From Effrenium voratum (taxonomy: Eukaryota > Sar > Dinophyceae > Suessiales > Symbiodiniaceae): 64,000 nucleotides of DNA. The notes under the pieces were generated by a model, which saw only the letters and a list, made by a program, of their open reading frames with translations, was not told where the DNA came from and searched no databases. How positions within the stretch are numbered: position 1 is the first letter of the stretch; every line of letters starts with the position of its first letter. The position numbers were made by a program, and so were the translations under genes. Shown one piece after another: positions 21,533-32,848 of the stretch. The stretch covers positions 564,295-628,294 of the forward strand of contig CAUJNA010001857.1 of the NCBI GenBank assembly GCA_963377175.1, read 5' to 3'.

Positions 21533-21979
21533 GTAATGAACACAGATCCCCTCCCAGCATGCACTGGCTCTTCAATCGTTCTTCCATAATGTGGTAATTC
21601 AATTTCTTCCGCACACAGTGGTGACACTCCAATTTGGCCATTGCAAAGGGCCATCCCAAATTGTACTGAGCGCAAGCCGAACTTGTGGCCTTTCAGCGTT
21701 TCTGGGGCCTTTCTTAGCCTTTCAAATGATGTCCTAAATTTGGGAACACCATGTTGAATGATGTTGTTTTTGGGGCAACAACGATTGAAGCCAGCTGGGT
21801 AAGTTGCTGCAGGACATTTGCCAAAGCCCAGGCCGCGATTTGCATTCAGTTGGCATTTGGCCAATTGTAGAGTGTCCTGTTGCAAGGGGCAACAAAAGAA
21901 GCAAGCGCGGTCCAAGGAGTTGCGCGGAGTTGCGCGGGTTTCCCCTCCCAGTTTTCGAGGACATAAACATTTGCGCAAG

Positions 21980-22048
21980 GACAGGCCGCCCGCGCCCATC
22001 ATTCACGCGCCCCCTTCGTCCAAGGCGAAGGCGAGGTCCGGGGGTCTG
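21980..22048 (+). CDS. Gene A exon 2
   Basis: Bounded by TGCGCAAG and CTG|GTGTTT, 23 codons in phase 0 read DRPPAPIIHAPPSSKAKARS with almost all third positions G/C. It is a Pro/Lys-rich linker. Phase agrees with exon 1. Confidence 0.55.
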
Positions 22049-22231
22049 GTGTTTGTAGGAAATCAATATGAAGCCTTCGCAACCTCTGCAAGAGGGAACT
22101 GACTATAGAGAAGGCACGAAATTCAAGGTAATCGCTTGTTCTTTGAGAGGTCAATGAGTCATTGAATGAGTCTTTCAGGAAGCTGCGCAACAGCTGTAAG
22201 AAATTGATTCTCGGAGTTCGGCAAAAATAAG

Positions 22232-22381
22232 CAATGGACGCCGAAGAAAGAAACCTGCTTGCGTGAGGTCGCCCACGTCTGTGTCAAGCACAAAATCAAG
22301 GCCTACAAAACAACCTGCAGCAGTACGGTCACGCCGTCAACTGTACCGGAAAACAAAAAGAAGAAACAAAAACCTGTCATG
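22232..22381 (+). CDS. Gene A exon 3
   Basis: After AAATAAG, 50 codons in phase 0 (QWTPKKETCLREVAHVC, then VKHKIKAYKTTCSS) end in ENKKKKQKPVM before ATG|GTAATG. The Lys-rich tail and the donor word repeat those of exon 1, which suggests exon or boundary duplication. The second frame, RKKPACVRSPTSVSS, is an alternative. Confidence 0.5.
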
Positions 22382-23013
22382 GTAATGAACATGACGGTAT
22401 AGCTCAAATCTACGCCCATGCTTTACGACACGAAGTAAAATGCTGCTGATGTTGAACACATGTTTAGATCTGTCGCTGTTTCGCAAACCAGTTTGTGGTG
22501 AGCAGTTCCTAATTTACCCTTTGAAGTGCTCGAGCTGATTCTTTATGGGGACTGCAGCACAATCCCAACCTGCTGTGCTTGGCAGTGCTTCTTCTTTGGG
22601 TACTTGGTTTTGTTCAGTGCTGGCAGTCGGGGCAAAGGAGTAGCGGGGGAACACCAGGCATTTCACCAGTGTCAATCACCCAGTGTTGTTTGATGATTGG
22701 TCGAAATTGGTGTTCTCCCAAAAGGTGCCAAGTGGTGGCAACGTTTATGGTTGAATGTGGTTTCAGAAGCCTTCATGAAACTGCTTTATTCCTGCCTTTC
22801 ACGGTTCTTTTCAGACTGCCGAGAATAGGTCGCAACACATGGGCCTGTCCAAAAGTGGTAGCTATAAACGGCTTAGATGGTTTGATTTGTTTGAATTTTG
22901 GTATTGACTGCAATATTTAGGTGTTGACTCCTTGTAGGTTCTATCATTTTAGCAAAAACGGCAACATGATGACCCGCTTGATTCAATCAACAATGCTCGT
23001 TGCGGTGATGCAG

Positions 23014-23089
23014 GCTGAGTGCATAGAAGATCATCCGTCTCCTCTTACTGCTGAGCAGTTGGACGGGCGGGCTCTGTGGCAGTTTTCAG
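23014..23089 (+). CDS. Gene A exon 4
   Basis: After GGTGATGCAG the frame opens in phase 0: AECIEDHPSPLTAEQLDGRA, then LWQFS, ending G|GTTTAC in phase 1, which fits exon 5. The frame stays open well beyond the donor (to about 23553), so a longer exon is possible. Confidence 0.45.
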
Positions 23090-23917
23090 GTTTACTAGAC
23101 AGGAGGGCTTGTGAGCCCATAGCTTCGGTCAGAACATCCAGTCTAGGGTCAATCTTGGGGGGACAGGGCGAGCTCGAAGTTTCCTGCAAGTACCAGAGGC
23201 TATGTGTTTGTAGGCTCTGCCGCTTGTCTGAGTGTAGATCCTCACAAATCACTGGAGACCCTAAGATAGCCAACTGTCCCAACCTGCAAAAGTTAAGGGT
23301 TTTTTGCAAAAGGGGGGTCCAAGTGGCCATCCAGAAATACACCTTGAGCCCTTTGAAGTTGCCGTGCACACAATCTCATCTTCAAGTGAGTTGCTTTCCA
23401 GCTGAGAGAGCAAGACCAATTCTTGTCAGATCTAGTACCTGTTTTAAATGGGACGGCCCATATCAACGTCATACCACGTCCTTTTCCCCAAGAAATTGTT
23501 TTTTCTCAGTATCAATTGGGGTATCCCCAAACTTCCACCCAGAGCGGTGTTAACGCAATACATATGTGTGTATATAAATATATGTATGTATGCTAGCCAT
23601 TGTAGAAACGGCATGTACCTCATTTTCCTTTGGATAGCGGCTTCGGTGTCAAAGCCATTTCTCCGAAATGAGCTTCACAGCATGTCCTCGCCTTCCCAAG
23701 GGGCCCAGTCGCCAGGAAATTTTCCCCCTGTGTGGTTTCCTTTGTTGGGAAGAGGTCCCCTTCAAAATCATCAAAAAAGTGAATATTTTTCCCATCGTAA
23801 TCCACTGGGCTTCTGAGCTTCACTGTTGGCATGTGTTTGAGTCTGTTTGTCTTTTTCATTTTCATTTGTAGTGGGCTGCCATTTGTTTAGCTACCGTACC
23901 AAGAGTTTAAAAGCGAG

Positions 23918-24024
23918 TACAAGCCGCGAAAAATCGTCTTGGCGCGCGAATCCGCGAGGAGCACTTGGATCACGCCCATTGGAGCGAATGGCAAGTGGAC
24001 TTCGACAGGCGCGTGGCGAGTAAG
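23918..24024 (+). CDS. Gene A exon 5
   Basis: Starts with TA after AAGCGAG, completing a Val codon with the last G of exon 4. It reads VQAAKNRLGARIREEHLDHA then WSEWQVDFDRRVASK and closes at AAG|GTTTGC (phase 0). G/C third positions are very frequent. Trp- and acid-rich character is unusual; no family is recognised. Confidence 0.6.
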
Positions 24025-24495
24025 GTTTGCCAGGCGAGTGCCCTTTTCGGGCTGGTCTTTTTGTCTGACCGGAACACTGCCAATGCTGATGGGTTCATTT
24101 TTGGGGCACCTAATCAGAGGGTGGTTCCTTGCGTAAGGACTTTGTTTTTGAAGGCTCCTTGCGGATTCATCCGAGGTTGACCTGAACCTGGTGAAGTGGC
24201 CTACCTATACCCTCAAACTACCCTTCAAATTGCAGCCAAAACGATGGTTGGCGATTTCCCCTTTTTATGAGCAGTTGGAGGGTCCAGGTACCCAAAACAA
24301 ACAATTAAAAGGGCAGATATCCACACCTAATTTTCTAGGGTTAGTCTGTCCCATCTTGGCTTAAGCCCCCCCAAACCCCATACCTGGAATTGCTCCTGAC
24401 CGAGCATGTGATGGAGTCTTCCGGACCGCTCCGAACAATGACCAGTTTCTCTTTTGTTTCCCTTTACTGGGTCCATTTGCCTACCTTTGTCCCAG

Positions 24496-24638
24496 GATCT
24501 TGAGAGCAAGCCCTGCCCCCGCAAAAAGAGCAAGCCTGACATGTTGGCTTATCAAGACACATCCAGTGCACGGGATCCATCAAGATCTGGCGCTGCTACA
24601 GCGCTCTTCGAGCCCACTCAAATCGAACAGGCTGCGAG
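24496..24638 (+). CDS. Gene A exon 6
   Basis: A strong acceptor, CTACCTTTGTCCCAG, precedes a phase-0 frame: DLESKPCPRKKSKPDMLAYQ, then a Ser/Ala/Arg linker, ending GCG AG|GTCTCC in phase 2. A different frame over the same bases is also open, so the exact exon shape is uncertain. Confidence 0.45.
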
Positions 24639-24708
24639 GTCTCCGGCAAGTTCAAAAGCCCCATCGGGCTTCAAGCGGAGATCGCCGCAAAGCCCGCGGT
24701 CTCTGCAG

Positions 24709-24907
24709 TGAAAGGCCTCATGGAAAGAAGTCAAGCGTGCTGCGACAGACGGATGCCGAGATCAACAAGAAGGTCGCAAGGGAAACAGATCCGTGCGAGG
24801 CGTTTGCTCGCCAGTTCTCGGTGGCAGCGGAGGCAGCCCGCCTTGGCTACCTGGAACAGGGTAGACTGAATTTCGCCTATGAAAGAGGGTCAAAACTGGT
24901 GTCAAAG
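24709..24907 (+). CDS. Gene A exon 7, GC donor
   Basis: After CTCTGCAG one base completes the split codon, then 66 codons follow, including DAEINKKVARETDPCEAFAR and QFSVAAEAARLGYLEQGRL. The frame is closed at TCAAAG|GCAAGA, a donor identical to the GT consensus except for C. The helix-rich, strongly biased segment 24760-24860 is convincing coding sequence. The implied intron 24639-24708 is only 70 bases. Confidence 0.5.
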
Positions 24908-25796
24908 GCAAGAACGCTTTCGAACAAGCCCTCAATGTGTGCCTTTGTGTGTGTGTGTTTGGCTAAATCAAGCCGAACCACCCCGTTTCGTCATTTGGTA
25001 TTTTCAATGTTCACACCCCGTGGGCGCTCAAAACTCAGACAGATGTTTGGTTCTAAATGGTGATGGATGGCTGAAAAAGAGACCTCCCTATCAATCCCAC
25101 GAAGCCCGCGACTGCAACCTAATATGGCCAACATGTACCAACTGGGTGCAACTGGGCTCGTGCAATCCAGAGGCCCACGCCGATAAACACGTGTGGCAAG
25201 AATCTAAAAAGAACAACCCTTCCTCTAGGGTTTTTCCCTGCAGAGAATGGGAAGGGCTCGACTAGGATATCAGGTCGCTGCCTAAGCACATGCCAATATA
25301 TCTTTGAGCGAAAGCTAACATCGGATTCGGGGAATTTTGACTAGTGATTGGCATGAAAAACAGAAGGAAACTGACCATTTAGGGGATAATGGGATCCCAA
25401 ACCATGAAAACCCTGGTTGGTTTTGAGTGGGGGTGGTCTTTGGCATCAGGCCGGATCATTTGGCCGCAGTTGCACCCCCTATTAATCTGGGATTATTGGT
25501 GCGGGGTCAACGGAAACTGAAGGTGAAACGGCGGCATTCTGATGCCAAGCTCCAAGCAAATCACATCCCTTTGAATGCTATACATGGGTTGAGTACCTTC
25601 TTTTGGTGTATTGATTTGATTGCCTTTCTGTTTGGCTGGCTTCTGGTAAACCCGCTGTTGTTCTGCACGGGTCGATACTTTCCGAATTGATTCAACAACA
25701 CAAGGCGTGACTGGCCCAAGTTGCAATTCCATACGGTGCGCGAAATAATCCCTTCCCCCTAGTGCAACCCCCCCCGGCCTAATACTAAGCGGGTCC
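24908..25796. other. Probable gene A intron, no further exon seen
   Basis: AT/GC-mixed sequence without codon-biased segments. Confidence 0.3.
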
Positions 25797-25797
25797 T

Positions 25798-26178
25798 TCC
25801 GCAAAAACCGGTTTTAGTATTAGGGGTCCCCGGTTCGGTTTTCGGAAAACCCTGTGTGGAGAGAGTAAAGAAAACGTACTCCCGGAGCTCCGGCTCGAAA
25901 GTCGCAACTTTGTAGTACAGCTGTAGCAAAGAAAAAGTACTCCCGGAGCTCCGGCTCGAAAGTCGCAACTTTGTAGTACAGCCGTAGTAAAGAAAACGAG
26001 CTCCCGGAGCTCCGGCTCAAAAGTCGCAACTTTGTAGTACAGCCGTAGTAAAGGTACAAGCTGGATTCGGGCACGGGCGGGAAAATATATACTTTCGAAT
26101 TGGTTTAGCATTGGCTATTCTAAAAGTAGTACTCCCGGATTTGGGATTCTGCAAAATCGGTTTTATTATTAGGGGACT
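25798..26178. repeat. Triple 61-bp tandem repeat framed by a 32-bp direct repeat
   Basis: Three copies of a 61-bp unit (about 25864-26050) carry the palindrome CGGAGCTCCG and the word AAAGTCGCAACTTTGTAGTA. The array is framed by TCCGCAAAAACCGGTTTTAG at 25798 and the similar TCTGCAAAATCGGTTTTATT at 26148, both continuing as ATTAGGGG. The frame suggests a small mobile or satellite unit. Leu/Tyr-rich frames on the reverse strand are repeat artefacts. Confidence 0.85.
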
Positions 26179-26308
26179 GTTTAGCATTAGGAAGAAGGGA
26201 TTACAAAGCAAGTAGCCCCCCTGCACTTGACCGAATTGACCGTTGGATGTGGCTGAAGGTGCAATTTGTGGCACTCCACAGAATTTACTAGCAAACATCG
26301 CACACACT

Positions 26309-26327
26309 CATATATATATATATATAC

Positions 26328-26417
<90 letters not shown>

Positions 26418-26440
26418 ATATATATACATATATATATATG
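26309..26440. repeat. (TA)n and (TCTA)n microsatellite
   Basis: A TA run, about 90 bases of pure TCTA, then a second TA run with one CA step. Confidence 0.98.
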
Positions 26441-26963
26441 TATTCATCACACACACACGCACACACTCTGAGTAGCACAAATGCAGTTCATGGGGATTGT
26501 GATCAAATACGTAGTTTGAACAGTTCATAGGGTTCAATCACTGCATAGTTAGACTTTGGTTGTCGTTGTCCAAGCTCCGTAGGCGTGCAGAGATGAGGCG
26601 TGGGGCGTGTGGCAACGTCCTCCACATCCACCCCTTGAAGAGTACATTTGCGCTAGTAAGAACAATGGTTGCACCAGCTCATCTTTAGGATCCCCATATT
26701 GTAAAGCAGGTAGTTGTTTGATGTATCCTTCTACCGGAACCCTAGTCAACACCTTGGCAGAGTTGCGTTCTTTGAACCAGACACCCAGTGGTGCCCTTTT
26801 TCTCCTTTTGTTTGTTGAAACCCCGGAGGGGGGGGGGTTCACGCCAAAAGGCTGCGCTTCTTTCCCGTGGCCACTGGAGGTCTGGGATGAATTTGGCAGA
26901 TGTTTAAAGAGGTATCCATTGGCTTTGCCCCTGGACTTGGCTAGAAGCACGGGAGACTCGGCG

Positions 26964-26964
26964 G

Positions 26965-27004
<40 letters not shown>

Positions 27005-27005
27005 C
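26964..27005. repeat. (GA)n microsatellite
   Basis: A GA run with single interruptions, trailing into GAGACAGAGCG to about 27030. Confidence 0.95.
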
Positions 27006-28035
27006 AGAGCGATTAGAGAGAGAGCGAGTGACTCATTGAGGGGCGAAGGTGTCCAACCCGAAACGTGGTGGTTTCCTTGTGGTCTTTACATGGCTCAAGA
27101 GTGTGACCGCCAAGGTTCTGTTTTGACTTTTTAGTTTAGTCCATGTTGTTTTTAGCGCCTAGCAATCGTTCGACCTTTTGCTTCGGGGGAAATCAGGCCA
27201 CTTTAAAGGTCAAGCCGTTGTTTCTGGATGGTTTGGGGAAGTGACTCTACTGTACTACTGTTTTTTGCAGGTGTATTCATGTCTTTGATCTGTTTTTGGT
27301 TCGGTTCATTTTCACTCGGGGCTGCAAAAACAACCGGTTGTGCGAATGTACCAGCGGTTGGCCTCTGTGTGACATGTGTGACCAAAGGTGACGCCACGCG
27401 CAAGGATGTCTTTAGAAGCCACGTCCATCGAGAGTTTGGTGTTTCCTTCGGACCCGTCGGACCCGCCCTGCCCCCAGGAATAGCACCTTGGCACGTCACC
27501 AGATGTAAAGCTGCGGGAGGGGGGCCTTGCCATCAAACATGTCGACTCTCGCCCCACATGCCTTACAATGTTTTTGAGGGGGAATGCTTGTTTTTTGTAG
27601 AGGGGCTTTGACCCGAGAGGAGGTCCGGGAAAAGGCCCCTGTGGGCAGAAATTGCTCGCATTAGTTTGCTCCAGGTAAATCCACATTTTGTGGGGTTGAT
27701 TTGGGACAGTTCTAGTCATTGGGGTTAGGTATGAATCCAAACAACATCCACCAGGAACCCTCAAACATTGGTCAAGCTTAAAGCGCAATAGTTGGACAGT
27801 TGCCATGGAAGGGCTTGCCGTCGCCAGCACATTGAGTGGGTATTTTTTACGGAAACCCCTTTTTTGCACGTTGTCAATGGAGTTCTACAGGAAACTTGCG
27901 TGCTCCCCTCATTCAGAGACTTATGGCCATGAAACTTTGCTAACCTTTGAGCTCTTCTTTTGCTTTTCTGTAGACATTTGGGAAGTCCAAGTCCGAACTT
28001 TGAGAAAGCAACTTCGCATGCCCTGTACGTCGCAG

Positions 28036-28103
28036 GCATGCCGAGAGAGTGCCGAGTTCCAGGAGAGATGTGTCCGTGCGATCTCGACACGGAGTGCGGG
28101 GGA
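28036..28103 (+). CDS. Gene A candidate exon
   Basis: After TACGTCGCAG a phase-0 frame reads ACRESAEFQERCVRAISTRS and closes at GGGGA|GTGACT in phase 2. Joined to the next candidate it gives an uninterrupted, natural sequence across the junction (SAG-D-EELF). An upstream CTTTTCTGTAG acceptor at 27970 is an alternative border. Confidence 0.5.
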
Positions 28104-28594
28104 GTGACTGCAGTTGGGCTTCAGCGGTTGGGAGCCGCCGCAATGAGCATAAGACAAACCCATTAGAATTAGGTTTAGAGACTCTCTTGTCCAAAATCCA
28201 CCTTTTTGTACCTTTGGTTTTCAGTATGGTTTGATGTTTGCAAGTCCCAACAAGGCAAACCAACCTTTAAAGGTGTTTCCACGCTTGTTTCATGTTCAGC
28301 CTCCCCATGAGCATACCCACCACCCATGAGTCGTTTGGGATGCTGGAGTATGCTGGTGCCTGTTACCTGGACGTTTTTTTGGGGGTGTGACACATGTCCC
28401 GTTGATTTCGAGGCATGCCTCTGTGGGCTAAGGACCTTAGTGTGCGAGACCATGTTGAAGCAAATATTAAAGGTGTGTGTGTGTGTGGGATGAAATCAAC
28501 CAAACTCACCCATCATTAAGGTGTCATGTGTTTTTAGTTATTGTTTTTAATGTTTGTGCGTGCGGAACTTCCTGCATGTTTCCACAACGTTGAG

Positions 28595-28652
28595 TGAGGA
28601 GCTATTCCAGCGCGTCATCGCAGCCTTCCAGTGGAGCAGGCGCGGCGAGAAG
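28595..28652 (+). CDS. Gene A candidate exon
   Basis: Begins with T after CGTTGAG (phase 2), reads EELFQRVIAAFQWSRRGEK with strong G/C third positions and ends at AAG|GTGAGG, a good GT donor. The peptide is an amphipathic helix. Confidence 0.6.
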
Positions 28653-28679
28653 GTGAGGAGAAACATTAGTTAGGCCCTA

Positions 28680-28717
28680 CCCCCCCCCCCCCCAACCCAC
28701 CCACCCACCCACCCACT
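28680..28717. repeat. Poly-C followed by (CCCA)n
   Basis: About 13 C in a row, then CCCA units. Confidence 0.95.
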
Positions 28718-29410
28718 CACCCAATTAGGGGACCAGTTCATCAGATTGCATCACAGCTTGGCTCTGAGAAGTTTATTTTTTTGCGCTCGATGCTCTGAGC
28801 CGGTTAAACAATCCCTCCTTGTGTTGTTTTTGGTAGATGACAACTTTAAGTATGTTTGCTCCAAATCTGGGGATATGTGATGCTCTAAAGACCAACTCCG
28901 TGTGGAGCACTGACAACTTTACGGTTGCGGCAATTTTACTGTGCTTGTCCAATTAGAAGGGCGCAGCCAGATGCAAAGGATGGTGTGCTAGACTGCACTC
29001 AGTGCACCTTCGGCGCGCAAAACCCCAGAAGCAAGAACGATCTTCCGCAGGAAAACCAGCAGGACGAAGCTTTCCAGCAAGTGCCAATACAGCTTAGTGA
29101 TAATAACACCGAGAAATTGATGCAAACGCCCAGTAAAAGGTCCATGGCCACAAGGAACAACACGCAGAGGCATGCACCCAAGTGGGTGCCTGTGGTCAAG
29201 CTTTGTGAGCTGCTTGGGGCTCGAAGCCTTTGTATGCCGGGTTCCGATCTTTTTCGCATCCGATTTCGGGACCCATATCAAACCCATTGAACGGATCACA
29301 CAACGCAATGGTCCAGCGACTGCCGCCTAGAAATCCCTTTCGGTTTGGGGGGATCCCCACCCAAAAGGGTGCCCTTTGTTTGCCCCAGCTGGCCACCCTT
29401 CCCCTCTAAA

Positions 29411-29480
29411 GTTTGTTTCGTTTCATTTGGTTTGGTTCGGTTTGGTTCGGTCTGGTTCGGTTTGGTTCCGTTTGTTTGTT
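29411..29480. repeat. 10-bp TTTGGTTCGG minisatellite
   Basis: At least four exact or near-exact units in phase with a 10-base period (29431-29470), with decayed units either side. Confidence 0.9.
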
Positions 29481-30846
29481 TTTCATTGATCAAGAGTCAA
29501 GACATTAGAACCCCCCTCCCCTTCCCCAGAAAGGTCGGATGTACACCTTTCTAAGAACTCCTTCATAGCTTCCTTCCAATCCCTGGGGGGGTGGAGTTAA
29601 AAAAGGAAAAGACGCGTTCAGGGGCCAGGGGCCCCAAAACTTAGGAACTGAACCATATGTGGCCTGGGGAAAAACAAACTCCAGGGCGGCCCTGACATGT
29701 TGCCGTCTAAAGGGAAGCGCATGTTCAGGCCTTATTTTGGGATGCCTTTCAGAGAGCCAAACGAAGGCCCACCATTGTTTGGGGTTTTTGCTAGGTTGAA
29801 AGACAACCAGTGTCTGGTTCCTTGGAAAAAACCAACAGGAGGCTGTTTGATCCCATGCGTTTGGACATGTTTCAGGGGGGCTTGGCCCCCCTTTTGGGGT
29901 AAGGATGGCCCGTCTTGCAGGATGTGGGGCAATCAGCTCTGAACTTCCCACAAGAGAACAGGGACATGTCTCCATGTTCTGTTGCGGGAAGCGTAAATGT
30001 TCACCAAAGGCCAATATTTTCGCATATTGAGGTTCACAATTTCTGGACCATCAAAACATAGTTGCCCGATCCTGTGACCAGGAAACCCACCAGTTTCGGG
30101 GTGTCTCTATTTGAGCGTTGAATAGGGCGTCCCAAGAATAGTTTCCCGAAAAGAAAATTAAACAACCCTCACCAAACGCAGATTTTGAGCCCTGTGCAAG
30201 TTTGGGGACTCGCCACTTCGTGTGCCTTCCCAGGCAATGCCTCTACCGCTAGCAGGGCTCCCATGGAGGCCCGGGAGTTCAGCCAGTCCCCAACAAGTAC
30301 CCAACAACCCAACGACTGCATTTTCCCAGGGGCTATAAACTATAAACAGCAAGGGTTGGGGGGCGCTGGAATATGTATATATATATATTATAATGCCAAC
30401 ACAATGCGGAGAAGTATTAGCTATTCGCCCTTGTTTTTTTGGGAAATGGGCCTTTAGCAGATATTTGACGCTGACTCTTGTTGACTAGCACTGCACCGGC
30501 AAAATATTGGTTTGTCACCTCAAAGTGTGGCAGTGTCCTTTTGAAGGGGACGACAGCAAAGGGGCTGCCCCGGAGGCAACCCGGACATGTTGACAAAACC
30601 TGCTGGCATTTCGGTTGATTTGGCGCAAGGTTCCAACCGACTGAGTACCCCGAATCCCACGTTCAGCCACTTTGATCCCTTGCAATGCTCCGAAGAACCC
30701 TCCCCAAAGGATACTTGTACATGCAAGTGTTATTGCTTTGGAACATACCTAGAAAGAAGCAAACCCCGCCCCCTCTTTTTTCCAGGACCATACCAGCAGG
30801 ACCGCAAACTTGTTCACCGATGGTTGTCTTGCCTTTGCGCGCGCAG
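29481..30846. other. Intron or spacer with one weak exon candidate
   Basis: A segment after CCTTCCCAG at 30234-30296 is open to CAA|GTACCC and reads either AMPLPLAGLPWRPGS or, in another frame, STASRAPMEAREFSQ. I cannot choose, so I do not call it. The rest shows nothing. Confidence 0.25.
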
Positions 30847-30953
30847 GACGATACCTCGGTATCCAATCTGAACCTCAAGCTGGCGCCGGGGCGCTTGGGG
30901 ATGCAATCGCGGCGAAACAAGGACAATTCAAAACACAGATGGATCCAGGCAAA
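30847..30953 (+). CDS. Exon-like segment, frame ambiguous
   Basis: After TTGCGCGCGCAG, 107 GC-rich bases end at AAA|GTATAG. Two frames look like protein: one contains ALGDAIAAKQGQFKTQ, the other SVSNLNLKLAPGRLG. Likely part of gene A. Confidence 0.35.
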
Positions 30954-31202
30954 GTATAGTGACGTCACGTTCCGGGGGGGGGGGGGCACGACGTGCAGGC
31001 TTGTGCAAGGAATTCAATCATACATTGAAATTAATATAGACACCACTCCTGTTCGATGTTGACATGGTTCATTCAAAAGTTGAATGTAAGAATTTAAAGG
31101 CCCCTTCTTCTCTTTGTGACCCTTTAAAACTCACGCCAAAGGGGGTACCGTCTCCAAATAAAAGAACCCCATAACTCCACCTAGCGTGTTTTGGTTTGTG
31201 GT

Positions 31203-31770
31203 CTCATAAGTTAGTGAGTGTAAGTTGAGTGAATGAGAGCAAGTATGCGGAAGCTAGTGAGTGTATGTTGAGCGAGTGAACGAAAGTACGCAAAAACTCA
31301 GCGAGTGAGAGCAAGTATGTACACGTTGGTGAGTGTAAGTTGAGTAAGTGAGAATACGTATGTGTAAGCTGAGTGAGTGAGAGTGAGAGTGGTTGAAAGT
31401 CAGTGAGGGTAAGTCAAGTAAGTGAGAGTAAGAATGGGGCACCCTCGCATGGTTCCCATACGTGGCCTAAACATTCTCTTGTGGCCCAAGTATGTGAACA
31501 GTTAACAATTTGTGGTTGTGGGCGAAGGCCCAAATTGTTAGCTGTTTTTCGCCCGCCCGCCCACCCCTGAAACTTGAGAGTTGCTTGGCTGCAGCCCACG
31601 TGCTGCCAGGGTTCCTGGGGCATGGAGGGCTCTGCTCCCTGGGTGGGCAGCATCCCTAGCCACGCGACCATTGGGGAATAAAGAGCATGCTTGGACACAT
31701 GGATAATGTTGTGTAAGTTAGTGATTGTAAGTTCAGCGAGCGAGAGTGAGTATGTATAAGTATGGGTAAG
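31203..31770. repeat. GTAAGT-GAGTGAGAG imperfect minisatellite interrupted by a 275-bp segment
   Basis: 31203-31436 and 31712-31770 are made of TAAGTTGAGTGAGTGAGAG-like words with a loose period. The intervening 31437-31711 is unrelated GC-rich sequence containing an inverted repeat (AACAGTTAACAATTT / AAATTGTTAGCTGTTT at 31497-31546). This is consistent with insertion of a foreign segment into the array. Confidence 0.8.
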
Positions 31771-32254
31771 TCAGATTTGTCGTAATGTCTATATACCTTT
31801 ACAATCATCTCAGTAGAGCCACTAGTCATTGGGTTTTGGTTGCCGCCCAAGTTGGTTGAAGTTCCCTTGGAACGCCCTCTTTCAGTTAATGTTTACCCAT
31901 TGTTCCGCTCAAGCGTGCCAGAAAGATTTGGTCTACAAGTTCGCACAGGTTGAATTAGGTCATGGTTCGCATGGCTTATGACGCGAACTTGCGCGATAAG
32001 AAGTTGGGCAACGTGTTTTTCTCCCGGGCCATAATTGTCTCTGTTCTGATCAGCATGGCATCGTTCGAGGGTTTTTGGATATGTTTGAGGATTCCGTTCA
32101 AGGGAACCAGTCGCCTGGCTCAGCTTGTTATTTCCAACCGGCCATTCAACCTGCTTAGATGTGTGACCAATCTTGTTGAAACAGCCTCCTGCCGGTTTCC
32201 TTGGGCCAGCGTTTGGCTGTTTCCTCACGCCTAGTTTGCACCCGACCCTGGCAG

Positions 32255-32347
32255 GTCCATGACGCGAGCAACCAGGTCCCTGGCGTAGATTCTTTTCGTC
32301 TCACGAGCACGCGACATCTCGCGACTCTTGGCGGCTGGCCCCATGCG
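32255..32347 (+). CDS. Exon-like segment, possible gene A exon
   Basis: After CGACCCTGGCAG a phase-0 frame reads VHDASNQVPGVDSFRLTSTR, then HLATLGGWPHA, closing at GCG|GTTTGA. G/C third positions are moderate. Confidence 0.4.
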
Positions 32348-32848
32348 GTTTGACCGGTGCACGATCGAAGCACAACTGTGAATCAAGCCTCACATGCGAG
32401 TCACGGGGGGAAACCTGCCCTTGGGACAAAGCTCATTTTTACAAGCAGTCAATTCTCATGCATCAGGAAAGAAAATGTTAGACATGTGTTACGGGCACGG
32501 CCGTTTGTTCCATCTGACTTGAGATCAAAGTTTGATTGCGCCGGGCGCAGGAGATCGCAGGCGCGTCTTTCATGCGATTCGATCGAACCTTTTGAGATCC
32601 AAGGAAGTTTTTCTGTAGCTGGTGAGCAGCGTGCGAAATGGCCAGGAAGTAAACCAGGCTATTAGCAGTTGTTGGTGTTCATTGGTACCTAACTACCTGT
32701 GATACCTGTCGCGTCAATCAGGCCCAAAAAGTGTAGTCACACGGAAAATCCTGCAGCAGTTCGTAGTTCGTAGGTAGTTTGTGAATGTTCTGGGAACCCT
32801 GAAGGGATTCTAGCAAACGGGTTCCAGCTTGCACCAAAGGACAATCAT

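Noticed and set aside
21331..22002. 223-codon frame on the - strand
   Set aside because: Antisense to gene A exons 1 and 2; Cys/Phe-rich product without codon bias.
22921..23553. 210-codon + frame as one exon
   Set aside because: Codon bias is limited to the first part after 23014; the rest looks like chance extension, so only 23014-23089 was called.
25864..26050. CRISPR-like array
   Set aside because: Head-to-tail 61-bp units without spacers, in a eukaryotic context.
25785..26111. Tyr/Lys/Glu repeat frames on the - strand
   Set aside because: Translation of the 61-bp tandem repeat.
27085..27100. Another TGGCTCAAG word as a spliced-leader relic
   Set aside because: Only nine bases match and no coding-like DNA follows; chance is likely.
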